Positions 8,782-16,839 of a DNA stretch of 64,000 nt are shown one piece after another (the stretch's first letter is position 1; each line of letters begins with the position of its first letter). The notes under the pieces are model-generated. The model did not search any database, was not told where the DNA came from, and saw only the letters and a list, made by a program, of their open reading frames with translations. Origin of the DNA: Corynebacterium hansenii (GTDB lineage: Bacteria > Actinomycetota > Actinomycetes > Mycobacteriales > Mycobacteriaceae); assembly GCF_030408795.1 (NCBI RefSeq), contig NZ_CP047211.1, positions 2,914,001 to 2,978,000 of the forward strand. The letters run 5' to 3'. The translations under genes were made by a program, and so were the position numbers.

Positions 8782-8827
8782 GCGCGTGGGGCGATCGACG
8801 TTCGCGTATCCGCCCCGACCCTCGGCT

Positions 8828-8843
8828 ATACCCCTTTGGGTAT
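8828..8843 (+). promoter_or_regulatory. CsoR/FrmR-type operator-like palindrome over the methyltransferase promoter
   Basis: ATACCC-CTTT-GGGTAT is a perfect inverted repeat with a 4-bp spacer. Its right arm runs into the putative -10 TATGGT (8841-8846) of the next gene. The shape, an A/T-rich end with a G/C run and a short centre, is typical of operators of the CsoR/RcnR/FrmR/CstR repressor family, which sense copper, nickel/cobalt, formaldehyde or persulfide. No such repressor gene is in this window, so the regulator is unidentified. Confidence 0.5.
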
Positions 8844-8846
8844 GGT
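8841..8846 (+). promoter_or_regulatory. -10 hexamer for leaderless methyltransferase
   Basis: TATGGT lies 7 bp before ATG 8854, overlapping the right arm of the palindrome at 8828-8843, so a bound repressor would block it. Confidence 0.4.
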
Positions 8847-8853
8847 TCCGAAC

Positions 8854-9561
8854 ATGGATAGCCATGGTTGGGACAAACGATTCGCAGAGAACCCGCACCA
8901 CTTCGGCAAGGGCCCGAACACCCTTCTGGAGCACCACGTCTCCGAGCTGACGCCGGGCACCGCCGCCGACGTCGGCTGCGGCCAGGGCCGCAACACCGCG
9001 TGGCTGCTCGGCCGCGGCTGGGACGTCACCGCCGTCGACTTCTCCGAAGTCGCGCTGCGCCACACCCGCGAAGCCGCCCAGGCGGCCGCGCAGGTCCCCG
9101 ATGCCGTCGCCGAAGCGGCGGTCGCCGAGGGCCACGAAGGCGGTGAGACCGCCCCCGAGGCCGGCAAGACCACCAAGGCCGAGGTCACGTCCATCTGCGG
9201 CGGCACCGCGGAAGTGGCCCACGTGCCCACGCTCAACACCGTCCTGGCGGACGTGTCCGAGTGGCGCCCCGACGAAACCTTCGACCTCGTCGTCGCCGCC
9301 TACCTGCACCTGCCGTCCGACAAGCTCGCCGCGACGTGGGAGCACCTGGCCGCCATCACGGCGCCGGGCGGCACCCTGGTGGTCATCGGCCATGACCGCG
9401 ACAACAAGGGTCACGGCCCGAAGGACCCCGACGTCCTCTTCCATGCGGACGACGTCGTCGCGAAGCTGCCGGAAACGTGGGACATCCGGGTCGCCGAAGC
9501 CGTCGACCGCGGCGAAGGATCCATCGACGCCCTCGTGGTGGCCACCGCCCCGAACGCCTGA
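8854..9561 (+). CDS. Class I SAM-dependent methyltransferase (TehB-like)
   Basis: A soluble 235-residue methyltransferase. SAM motif I is AADVGCGQGRNTAWLLGRGWDVTAVDFSEVAL, with the acidic post-motif residue in VDFSE. The core resumes at VLADVSEWRPDETFDLVVAAYLHLP and EHLAAITAPGGTLVVIGHD. Between the two lies an Ala/Glu-rich insertion of about 55 residues (AAQAAAQ through STNTVL-type sequence) that is probably a flexible linker. Similar proteins modify small molecules or oxyanions such as tellurite. The substrate here is unknown, though the metal- or stress-sensor-like operator upstream suggests a detoxification role. In-frame TTG and ATG codons at 8836 and 8842 are possible, but 8854 fits the leaderless spacing and gives MDSHGWDKRF, the usual family start. 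Confidence 0.8.
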   Translation: MDSHGWDKRFAENPHHFGKGPNTLLEHHVSELTPGTAADVGCGQGRNTAWLLGRGWDVTAVDFSEVALRHTREAAQAAAQVPDAVAEAAVAEGHEGGETAPEAGKTTKAEVTSICGGTAEVAHVPTLNTVLADVSEWRPDETFDLVVAAYLHLPSDKLAATWEHLAAITAPGGTLVVIGHDRDNKGHGPKDPDVLFHADDVVAKLPETWDIRVAEAVDRGEGSIDALVVATAPNA

Positions 9562-9625
9562 CCGCCGCAACCGGCCGGGGCTATCGTGGAGGCAGAACGT
9601 CAGCGACAAGGAGAAGTGAATCCCG

Positions 9626-10174
9626 ATGCCCGACGCCCATGACGCCACCACCTCCGACCGGAACGCCCCGGCCGCCGAAACCCCCGGGGCGCCGAAGCCC
9701 GCGGGAGCCCGCGGGGATTCGATGCTCATCGCCTACGACGGCTCCGACGAGGCCCGCCGGGCGATCGAATGGGCCGGCGCGCTGCTGTCGGTGAACACGG
9801 CCTACATCCTCACCGCATGGGAGCCGCTGCAGCGGCAGGCCGCCCGCACCGCCGGCGCATCCGGGATGATGCAGCCCGACTGGGACTCCACCGTCGACGA
9901 CGGGGACCCGGCGCACGAGGAAGCCAAGCGCATCTGCCGCGAGGGCATCGAGGTCGCCGCGTCCGTCGGCTTCACCGCCGAGCCCTACCTGGTCGAGTCC
10001 GAGACGACCATCTGGTCGGCCATCGTGGACGCCGCGCGCGACCTCGACGCGGGCATCATCGTGTCCGGCACGCGCGGCAACTCCGGGCTGCGCGGGCTGC
10101 TGTCGTCGTCGACCGCCGACGCGGTGCTCAAGCACGCCGGGCGCCCCGTGCTCATCGTCCCGCCGGAGAAGTAG
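9626..10174 (+). CDS. Universal stress protein, UspA domain
   Basis: A 182-residue protein. The first 30 residues are a disordered Ala/Pro-rich leader, then one complete Usp domain begins SMLIAYDGSDEARRAIEWAGALL. The ATP-binding motif G-x2-G-x9-G-S/T is present as GTRGNSGLRGLLSSSTADAVLKHAGRPVLIV, so this is probably an ATP-binding Usp rather than the non-binding UspA subtype. RBS AAGGAG lies 11 bp before ATG 9626, and a TATCGT hexamer near 9583 may be its -10. Function in dormancy or stress adaptation is inferred only from the family. Confidence 0.92.
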   Translation: MPDAHDATTSDRNAPAAETPGAPKPAGARGDSMLIAYDGSDEARRAIEWAGALLSVNTAYILTAWEPLQRQAARTAGASGMMQPDWDSTVDDGDPAHEEAKRICREGIEVAASVGFTAEPYLVESETTIWSAIVDAARDLDAGIIVSGTRGNSGLRGLLSSSTADAVLKHAGRPVLIVPPEK

Positions 10175-10339
10175 CCGGATAGGCGTGAAGTCCGCCGCGC
10201 GATAACGATCGGGCAACGACGGCTCCCCCACCAGGGGCGGGCCCGAGGTTCCCCCAATTTCGCCGAAACTTCCCCGTGACCCCGGGGATGGTCTACAGTT
10301 GCGACCATTCCCAAGCAACATTACTTCGAGGAGTGAAAC

Positions 10340-10534
10340 ATGCCCTACGAGACCGAGTCGGAGCAGCGCCGCACTTTGGGCCCGGCCCTGGCCAGCGCCC
10401 TTGTCGGCGCCCTCCTCGGCGGTGCCCTCATCTTCGGCATCGCGCAGGTCACGCAGGAGTCCGAGATTCCCGAGGCGCAGGCCGTCTCCGCGGACGAGGC
10501 CCTGATGGGCGGGGTCGAGTACGGCGAGCGCTAG
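10340..10534 (+). CDS. DUF2613 small membrane protein (Rv0236A-like)
   Basis: A 64-residue protein with one hydrophobic helix (about residues 13-36, LGPALASALVGALLGGALIFGIAQV) followed by a short extracytoplasmic acidic tail. This is the DUF2613 pattern of mycolate-containing actinobacteria, and the M. tuberculosis member Rv0236A likewise sits beside aftD. An excellent GAGGAG RBS precedes the ATG. The stop is 21 bp before the aftD start, so the two are probably co-transcribed. The conserved pairing suggests a partner or assembly role for AftD, but that is inference. Confidence 0.85.
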   Translation: MPYETESEQRRTLGPALASALVGALLGGALIFGIAQVTQESEIPEAQAVSADEALMGGVEYGER

Positions 10535-10555
10535 TCGCACGCCAACCGTCCCGCC

Positions 10556-13500
10556 ATGCCCACCGCCGATCAACGCACGCCCACGCGCGCCTTGGTCGGC
10601 TGGTGGGCATTGCTCTGTCTTCTGGCCTTCATCCAGGCCTCCGGCCGCACGGTCGCGGACACCAAACATGACCTGACGGCCAACCCCTCCGGCTTCCTGG
10701 AGCGCTCGCTGCAGATGTGGTCGGAGATCATGCCGCTCGGGCAGCTGCAGAACCAGGCCTACGGGTACCTCTTCCCGCAGGGCGCCTTCTTCGCGCTGTT
10801 CGACCTGCTGCCCGACGCCATCTGGCCGGACTGGCTGACGCAGGGCCTGTGGTGGTCGCTGCTGCTGTGCCTGGCCTTCACCGGCTTTTACCGCGTGGCG
10901 GAAACCGCGGGCATCGGCACGCGCCCCTCGCGCATCCTCGCGGCGCTGCTCTACGCGCTGTCGCCGCGCATCCTCACCACCCTCGCGGCCATCTCGTCGG
11001 AGGCTTGGCCGGTCGCGCTGGCCCCGTGGATCCTGCTTCCGCTGGTCACGATCGCGCGACGGCCCGATGCCGTCGGCTGGAAGCTCGCGACGCGCGCGGT
11101 GCTGCTGTCGGGCCTGGCCGTCCTGTGCACCGGCGCCGTCAACGCAGTGGGCACCGCCGCCGCGTGCGTGCCCGCCGCGCTGGTGCTGGTCTTCGCCGGT
11201 TTCTCGGGGCCGCACCGCAAACGCGCGTGGGCCATGTTCGCCGGCTGGCTCGGCGCCTGCGCGGCGGTGAGCATGTGGTGGATCGTGCCGCTGCTCATGC
11301 TCGGCTCGTACTCGCCGCCGTTCACCGACTACATCGAATCCTCGGGCGTGACCACGCGCTGGCTCAACCTCGGCGAGGCCCTGCGCGGCGCGACGTCGTG
11401 GGCGCCGTTCGTGTCGCTGGAGCGCGTCGGCGGCAACGCGATCGTCGCCGAGCCGATCCTCATCCTCGCCACCATGGCCGTCGCCGCGATCGGGCTGGTG
11501 GGCCTGGCCATGGGCTCGATGCCGGGCCGCCGCTCGTGGATGCTCATGGCGCTGGTCGGCCTCGTCGCGATGTCGGCGTGGACGGACCCCTTCGCGCCGC
11601 TGGGCGAATGGGGGCGTTCGCTTCTCGACGGGCCGCTCGCCGCGCTGAGGAACCTGCACAAGATGGATCCGGCGCTGCGGCTGCCGCTGATGCTGGGTCT
11701 GGCGCACGCCACCGCGAGGCTGCCGTGGCCCGGTTCCGGCGAACCCGTGCGGGAAAAATGGCTGCACCCGGAGAAGCACCGGTCGGCCGTCGTCGCAATG
11801 CTCGTGCTCGTGGTCGCGGCGGGCGCCACCGCGCCGGCGTGGAGCGCCCGGCTCGCGCCCACCGGCGCCTACCGGGAAGTGCCGTCGCACTGGACCGAGG
11901 CCGCCGACTGGCTCAACGCCCACGCCCGCGGCGCGCGCACGCTCGTCGCCCCGTCGATGCCCTTCGCCGAGATGGACTGGGGTTTCACCCGCGACGAACC
12001 GCTGCAGCCGCTCACCGACGTGCCGTGGGTGGTGCGCGACGCGGTGCCGCTGGTGCCTCCGGAGGCCATCCGCGGGCTCGACGGCGTGCAGGATCAGCTC
12101 GGCCGCGGCGAAGGCGTCGAATCCCTGGCGGCGACGCTGCGCAACCAGGGCATCGGCTACGTGCTGGTGCGCTCCGACCTCAAGCCGTTCAACCGGGGCA
12201 CCAGCCTGTCCAAGCTCCGCGCCACGCTGGAGGCCTCGCCGGGCATCGAGCGCGTCGCCGAATTCGCCCACGGCGGCGACGACGCCCCCAAGGGCGCGGT
12301 GTCCGGGAAGACCGACACGGCGATCTCCATCTGGGCGGTCGACGGCGGCGCGGACGCCCTGGCCCCGCGCTTGGTCGACGCGTCGTCGGTGCCGCTGGTC
12401 TCCGGCGGCCCGGAGGCGCTCGCCCGGCTCGACGAAATCGACCGCGACGCGCCGGTCCGCATGCTCCACGGCGAAGCCGCCGGCACGGTCACCGACACCC
12501 CGACCCGCCGCGGCCGCAACTACGGCGAGGTGCGCAACGCGGTGTCCGGCATTCTCGACCCCGACGAGGACACCGGCGTGACCAACGCGGTCCCCGACTA
12601 CCCCGTCGCCGGCATCGCCATGACCCAGACCGCCACCGGCCGGGGGAAGCTGGAGGCGTCGTCGGCGGCGTCGGAGCCGTACAACGTCGGCGGGGCGCAG
12701 CCGCAGCATTCGATCAACGCGCTGGTCGACGGGGACCCGACGACCTGGTGGCAACCGCGCTCGGGCACCGGCGGCCAGGCCGAATGGGTCGAGGTCGACC
12801 CGGAGCAGCCGATGACGGGCGGGCGCCTGAACATCACCGGCGCGGTCGTCCCGGCGCAGGTGCAGATCCGCGCCGGCGGGGCCACGACGTCGAAGTGGCT
12901 GACCCCGGGCCAGCCGATGAGCATGCCGCTGCCGCGCGGCGCCGCGGACGACGGGGCCTCCGCCATCCGCATCACCGCCACCAACGCCCCCGCCGGTTTC
13001 GCGCTGGCGGAGATCAAGCTGGAAAGCGCCGCGGGCGAGGACGTCACCCCGATCCGCGTGCCGGTCGTCCCCGATGCCTCGCCGCTGGTGCAGCGCTGGG
13101 CCTTCGGCCAGGAGGTCGCCGAGGACCGCATGCGCCGCGCCTTCACCGCGCCCGCGCCCATCACGGTCACGGTCGACTCCGACACGTGCCGCGCGGGCCT
13201 CGACGATGCGTGGACCGAGCTCGACGGCAAGGTCGTGGCCTGCGGCGAGACGGTCGAGCTCCAGCCGGGCATGCACGAGGTCGACTCCCACGCCCGCTGG
13301 GTGTCGCTGACCGGCACCGAATTCGCCGCGCCGACGCGCGGGCAGCAGGCCCCCGAAACCGTCGCCGACTTCGCGGCGCCCGGCTCCGGCGCCGATTCAG
13401 AGTCCGGCTCGGCTTCCCGCGAGTCCGGCGACACCGTCATCGGCTCGGGCACCATCGCGGCCTCCGACGCCGACCGCATCATCTACCGCCCGGTGTCCGT

Positions 13501-14146
13501 CAACCCCGGCCAGGTCGCGAGCATCGACGGCCGCGAACTCGAGCCCGTCACCGTCAACGGGTGGCAGCAGGGCTGGCTGGTGCCGGCGGGTGCGTCGGGC
13601 ACGTTCACCATCGACTTCCCCCCGGCCGCGACGTGGCGCACGGGCATCGTCGCCGGCGGTGCGCTGGCGGCGCTGTTCGCGGCGGTCGCCGTGGCCATCG
13701 GATTCGCTTGGCGACGCCCCCGCGCAGCCGCTGCCGCCGCAGCGCCGATCGAAACCGATGCCGCGGATGCCCCAACCACCGACGCCTCCCCGGACACCCC
13801 GGCCGTCCCGGATCTGCACCGCAACACCACCGCGGTGGCGGCGTTCATCGTCGCGTGGCTCGTCGCCGGGCTCCCCGGCGCCGCCGTCGCGGCCGTGCTC
13901 GGAATCGCCGGAATCAACCTGGCACGCCGCTTCGGGGCGGAGACGGTCCGTCGCCAAGCAATCGCGGCGACCGCGGTCCTCGCGGGGATCGGAGGCGTCC
14001 TCCTGGCCCGCAACGCCTGGCCCGGCGGGGGCTACGCCGGCTTCGAATGGCCGCTTCAGCTGGTGATGGCCGGTGCCGTCGTCCTGGCGTCGCTGGCCCA
14101 GACCCTGCCCAGCCAACGGCGGGCGGGCTCCTCCACCAGCGCGTAG
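10556..14146 (+). CDS. aftD: Arabinofuranosyltransferase AftD
   Basis: Large GT-C-fold membrane enzyme (1196 residues) that adds arabinofuranose from decaprenyl-phospho-arabinose to arabinogalactan/lipoarabinomannan. The N-terminal 420 residues carry multiple membrane helices, with the first loop QASGRTVADTKHDLTANPSGFLERSLQMW containing the conserved acidic position expected for a GT-C active site. An extracytoplasmic part includes an F5/8-type carbohydrate-binding module around residues 700-830 (NALVDGDPTTWWQPRSG). C-terminal helices return to the membrane. It is shorter than the mycobacterial enzyme (about 1400 residues). The start at 10556 has no clear RBS and is likely coupled to the DUF2613 gene. 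Its last 91 bp overlap the convergent acyltransferase gene. Confidence 0.9.
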   Translation: MPTADQRTPTRALVGWWALLCLLAFIQASGRTVADTKHDLTANPSGFLERSLQMWSEIMPLGQLQNQAYGYLFPQGAFFALFDLLPDAIWPDWLTQGLWWSLLLCLAFTGFYRVAETAGIGTRPSRILAALLYALSPRILTTLAAISSEAWPVALAPWILLPLVTIARRPDAVGWKLATRAVLLSGLAVLCTGAVNAVGTAAACVPAALVLVFAGFSGPHRKRAWAMFAGWLGACAAVSMWWIVPLLMLGSYSPPFTDYIESSGVTTRWLNLGEALRGATSWAPFVSLERVGGNAIVAEPILILATMAVAAIGLVGLAMGSMPGRRSWMLMALVGLVAMSAWTDPFAPLGEWGRSLLDGPLAALRNLHKMDPALRLPLMLGLAHATARLPWPGSGEPVREKWLHPEKHRSAVVAMLVLVVAAGATAPAWSARLAPTGAYREVPSHWTEAADWLNAHARGARTLVAPSMPFAEMDWGFTRDEPLQPLTDVPWVVRDAVPLVPPEAIRGLDGVQDQLGRGEGVESLAATLRNQGIGYVLVRSDLKPFNRGTSLSKLRATLEASPGIERVAEFAHGGDDAPKGAVSGKTDTAISIWAVDGGADALAPRLVDASSVPLVSGGPEALARLDEIDRDAPVRMLHGEAAGTVTDTPTRRGRNYGEVRNAVSGILDPDEDTGVTNAVPDYPVAGIAMTQTATGRGKLEASSAASEPYNVGGAQPQHSINALVDGDPTTWWQPRSGTGGQAEWVEVDPEQPMTGGRLNITGAVVPAQVQIRAGGATTSKWLTPGQPMSMPLPRGAADDGASAIRITATNAPAGFALAEIKLESAAGEDVTPIRVPVVPDASPLVQRWAFGQEVAEDRMRRAFTAPAPITVTVDSDTCRAGLDDAWTELDGKVVACGETVELQPGMHEVDSHARWVSLTGTEFAAPTRGQQAPETVADFAAPGSGADSESGSASRESGDTVIGSGTIAASDADRIIYRPVSVNPGQVASIDGRELEPVTVNGWQQGWLVPAGASGTFTIDFPPAATWRTGIVAGGALAALFAAVAVAIGFAWRRPRAAAAAAAPIETDAADAPTTDASPDTPAVPDLHRNTTAVAAFIVAWLVAGLPGAAVAAVLGIAGINLARRFGAETVRRQAIAATAVLAGIGGVLLARNAWPGGGYAGFEWPLQLVMAGAVVLASLAQTLPSQRRAGSSTSA

Positions 14147-15336
14147 GACGCCGCGGCCAGCGGGACGGTCAGCGCGACCGTCAGCAGCCACACCATGACG
14201 ATGTGCCCGTCGAAGATGCGCACCCCCAGCAGCGGGAACGCCACCGACAGCATGGCCATGTGCCACAGGAAGATGCCGTAGGACCAGCGGCCCAGCGCCT
14301 GCATGACGGGGGTGGTCAGGATCCTCGATTCCGGGGCGATCGCCCACGGGCCGATGATCGCCGCGCCGAAGACCAGGCCGCACCACGTGCGGCGCAGGAA
14401 CTCCCAGTTCGACAGCTCGACCAGGCCCTCCGGGCCCATGAACGCCGCCAGCCACAGGGCCGCGACGGCGACGCCGACCCACAGCCAGCGCAGGCGGGCG
14501 ATGCGCTTGGCCGTTTCGAGCACCTCGCGCGCGCGAGCGGACTCCGACCCGGCCAGCGACTCCAGCTCCGCGAAGATCATGCCGGCGGCGAACCACGAGA
14601 AGTACGCCGCGGGCTGGATGTGCGGGTTCACGCCATCCGGGTACGGCAGCGGCAGCCACGCCCAGCCGAAGCTCAGCACCGCCAGGCCGGCCAGCGCCAC
14701 GATGCGCGCACCCTGGCGGCGCATCGGGTCGAGGCCCCGCAGCGCGATGGCGAACAGCGGCAGCGCCACGTAGAAGGACACCTCCACCGACAGCGACCAC
14801 AGGTGCGTCAGCCCGCCGTGGAGGGAATCGGCGAAGAACACCTGCGTCAGCGTCAGGTTGGTCAGCCACGTGCCCAGGTCCGCGCCCTTGCCCACCGGCA
14901 ACGCGATGAGCACGACGACAACCAGGACCCAGTACGCCGGGAGGATGCGCGCCGCGCGCTTGCGGTAGTACTTCGCCCACCCCGACGCCAGCGAACCCGG
15001 CTCGCCCGTGGTCGACCCGTCGCGCCGGCGGCGCCACACCACGCCGCCCATCCCCGCCCGGTGGCTGCGCCACAGCAGGAAACCCGACAACGTGAAGAAC
15101 ACCGCGACGAAGAAATCGAACCGGCCGAGCATCCGCTCCCACATCGCGCCGACGTCGTGGCCCGTCTGGAACGCGACGTGCGTGCCGATGATGCCGAGCG
15201 ACGCCACCGCCCGCAGCCCCTCGAGCGCGGGCAGGAAGCCCGGGCGGAAGGCGGGGCGGAACTCCGGGCGGGGGCGGCCGGAGGCGGAGGATTCCTCCCG
15301 GTCGGGGGTGAGAGCCTGGTTCTCGCGGACGATCAT
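14056..15336 (-). CDS. tmaT: Membrane acyltransferase, TmaT-like (trehalose monomycolate acetyltransferase)
   Basis: A 426-residue acyltransferase-3 family protein with about ten membrane helices. The N-terminal FLPALEGLRAVASLGIIGTHVAFQ has the LRA motif and catalytic-type His, and the sequence ends YALVEEPARRWLGR, as usual for the family. Its position next to DUF3068, a large membrane protein, a GT4 and a methyltransferase reproduces M. tuberculosis Rv0224c-Rv0228, whose acyltransferase orthologue in C. glutamicum (TmaT) acetylates mycolates before MmpL-dependent export. The specific assignment is by synteny. The ATG at 15336 has TATTAT 6 bp upstream (15343-15348). The 3' end runs 91 bp into aftD on the opposite strand. 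Confidence 0.82.
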   Translation of the reverse strand: MIVRENQALTPDREESSASGRPRPEFRPAFRPGFLPALEGLRAVASLGIIGTHVAFQTGHDVGAMWERMLGRFDFFVAVFFTLSGFLLWRSHRAGMGGVVWRRRRDGSTTGEPGSLASGWAKYYRKRAARILPAYWVLVVVVLIALPVGKGADLGTWLTNLTLTQVFFADSLHGGLTHLWSLSVEVSFYVALPLFAIALRGLDPMRRQGARIVALAGLAVLSFGWAWLPLPYPDGVNPHIQPAAYFSWFAAGMIFAELESLAGSESARAREVLETAKRIARLRWLWVGVAVAALWLAAFMGPEGLVELSNWEFLRRTWCGLVFGAAIIGPWAIAPESRILTTPVMQALGRWSYGIFLWHMAMLSVAFPLLGVRIFDGHIVMVWLLTVALTVPLAAASYALVEEPARRWLGRVWASDARTTAPAITS

Positions 15337-15342
15337 TCCAAG

Positions 15343-15348
15343 ATAATA
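15343..15348 (-). promoter_or_regulatory. -10 hexamer for leaderless tmaT
   Basis: TATTAT lies 6 bp before ATG 15336 on the minus strand, in the 93-bp gap between the divergent tmaT and DUF3068 genes. It is markedly AT-rich compared with its surroundings. Confidence 0.5.
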
Positions 15349-15429
15349 TTGGATTTCGTCGTGCCTTCGTTTCGGAACCTGCTAGGTTTTGCACGAGAAA
15401 CCCGTAAGACGTAAGGGAAGTCACTGCTC

Positions 15430-16593
15430 ATGGCCAAAAGAAGTCTCGCCCATCTGATGATCATCATCGGCGCCGCATTGATCGTCATCGCGGTCCTGCT
15501 GCCGACGTTCCTCGTACCCCGATTGAAGGTCATTCCCCTGGACACGGTCAGCACCACCGTGACCGAGGTCCGCGAGGGCGCGCTCCTCGATTCCGGTGCC
15601 CTGGCCAAGGGCGAGGTCGTCGACCCGCGCAAGAACGACCCGCGCTGCAAGGCCGAGGGCGAGGGCGAGGAGAAGCCGGACCTGCCGCTGCACTGCTTCA
15701 TCAACGATGAGGTGCCGCTGAAGTCCTCCCGCCACGTCCGCGTGGAGGACCCGTCGGACGAGAAGCGGGTCACCCTCGAGGCCGGCACCGTGATCCTGCG
15801 CGAGGACCGCGACGAGCCGCGCAACCTGATCAACGCGACCGTCGACCGCATCACCCTGGACCGCACCAACGCGTTCCCGGTGGAGGACCCGATTTCCTCC
15901 ATCTCGGGCGCCGCCCCGGGCCAGGAGGGCGCGGATGAGCCGGTGCAGTTCCGCCGCCCGGGCATCCAGTACCAGTTCCCGTTCAACGCGGAGAAGAAGT
16001 CGTACCCGTACTACGACGCCATCGGCCTGGACCTGTTCCAGATCGACTTCAAGGGCGAGGAGGAGCAGGACGGCGAGACCGTCTACAAGTACTCCATGGT
16101 CGTTCCGCCGCAGAACCTTTACGAGAACACCAAGGCCCACGCCACCCGCGACGGCCGCAAGCTGACCAAGGCCGACGAGTCCTCGCTCGCGTCCCTGCGC
16201 CTGAAGTTCCCCGCCGAGAAGTGGGGCCTGGAGGGTGACGAGGACGTGGAGATGGACCGCTACTACACCACCACCCGCACCGTCCGCGTCGAGCCGACCA
16301 CCGGCGTGATCGTGAACGGCACCGAGGAGATCTTCCAGTTCTACGCCCGCAACGAGGAAGAGGCGAAGCAGATGGTCACCGAGGAGGGCCGCAAGAAGGA
16401 GGCGCAGGAGCGCAACCGGACCGCGCTCGACTTCTCCGGCCAGTGGGACGCCGACACCAAGAAGAACCAGATGCAGAAGGCCAAGGACTCCAAGTCCAAG
16501 CTGACCATCGCCGGCACCGTCGTGCCGTGGGTCCTGGGCATCGTGGGCCTGGTCCTGGTCCTGCTGGGCATCCGCACGCACCGCCGCTCCTAG
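15430..16593 (+). CDS. DUF3068 envelope protein (Rv0227c-like)
   Basis: A 387-residue protein anchored at both ends: one N-terminal helix (residues 8-28, LMIIIGAALIVIAVLLPTFLV) and one C-terminal helix (about 355-380, VVPWVLGIVGLVLVLLGI), with a large extracytoplasmic domain between. The domain has the DUF3068 features DRTN near 148, a PYYD segment (YPYYDAIGLDLFQIDF) and VEPTTGVIVNGTEEIF. Work on the C. glutamicum and mycobacterial orthologues connects this family with lipomannan maturation/LAM synthesis and envelope glycolipids; mechanism is unknown. The gene is divergent from tmaT. RBS AAGGGAAG lies upstream and a strong terminator follows. Codon use is Lys/Glu-rich but otherwise like its neighbours. 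Confidence 0.85.
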   Translation: MAKRSLAHLMIIIGAALIVIAVLLPTFLVPRLKVIPLDTVSTTVTEVREGALLDSGALAKGEVVDPRKNDPRCKAEGEGEEKPDLPLHCFINDEVPLKSSRHVRVEDPSDEKRVTLEAGTVILREDRDEPRNLINATVDRITLDRTNAFPVEDPISSISGAAPGQEGADEPVQFRRPGIQYQFPFNAEKKSYPYYDAIGLDLFQIDFKGEEEQDGETVYKYSMVVPPQNLYENTKAHATRDGRKLTKADESSLASLRLKFPAEKWGLEGDEDVEMDRYYTTTRTVRVEPTTGVIVNGTEEIFQFYARNEEEAKQMVTEEGRKKEAQERNRTALDFSGQWDADTKKNQMQKAKDSKSKLTIAGTVVPWVLGIVGLVLVLLGIRTHRRS

Positions 16594-16632
16594 GCTCCAC
16601 CCGGGCCCGGGCCGGCATTCCCGCCAGGTTTC

Positions 16633-16670
16633 CGCCCGCCCACCGGTTTTCACCGGTGGGCGGGCGTTTT
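16633..16670 (+). terminator. Rho-independent terminator of the DUF3068 gene
   Basis: Perfect 15-bp stem (16633-16647 with 16652-16666), a TTTC loop and a TTTT run. Confidence 0.95.
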
Positions 16671-16683
16671 GGCGTCTGTCGGG

Positions 16684-16727
16684 CGTGCCTTTCGCATGCC
16701 TTTCGCGTGCCTTTCGCGTGCCTTGCC
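16684..16727 (+). repeat. 11-bp tandem repeat
   Basis: About 3.5 copies of CGTGCCTTTCG (one with CATGCCTTTCG) lie directly after the DUF3068 terminator. No coding function is evident. Confidence 0.8.
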
Positions 16728-16774
16728 CCACCCCGTTTTCCATCCCTTCCGCGTCCCGTTCTTTCTCCCCTTTT

Positions 16775-16785
16775 GCTTGACGACG
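16775..16785 (+). repeat. Dispersed 11-bp motif, GCTTGACGACG, intergenic copy
   Basis: One of 13 exact copies in the window. This one lies between the DUF3068 terminator and the next promoter, followed by CC as in many copies. The complete list is given in the findings. Confidence 0.85.
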
Positions 16786-16826
16786 CCGCCGCCCCCGCCA
16801 TCCGGCGGCGGATCCGGTTGCCCCGA

Positions 16827-16832
16827 TAGACT
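16827..16832 (+). promoter_or_regulatory. -10 hexamer for leaderless Rv0226c-like gene
   Basis: TAGACT lies 7 bp before GTG 16840; used to choose that start over the much longer upstream open frame. Confidence 0.55.
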
Positions 16833-16839
16833 CGTCGCC

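Noticed and set aside
9581..13291. Very long minus-strand open frame opposite the Usp and aftD genes
   Set aside because: Arg/Gly/His-rich composition with no domain. It is the antisense shadow of GC-rich aftD, as are similar long frames at 10717-15414, 15421-18879 and 53291-58276.
16669..16839. N-terminal extension of the Rv0226c-like protein
   Set aside because: It would run from within a terminator through tandem repeats; the leaderless -10 at 16827 fits GTG 16840.
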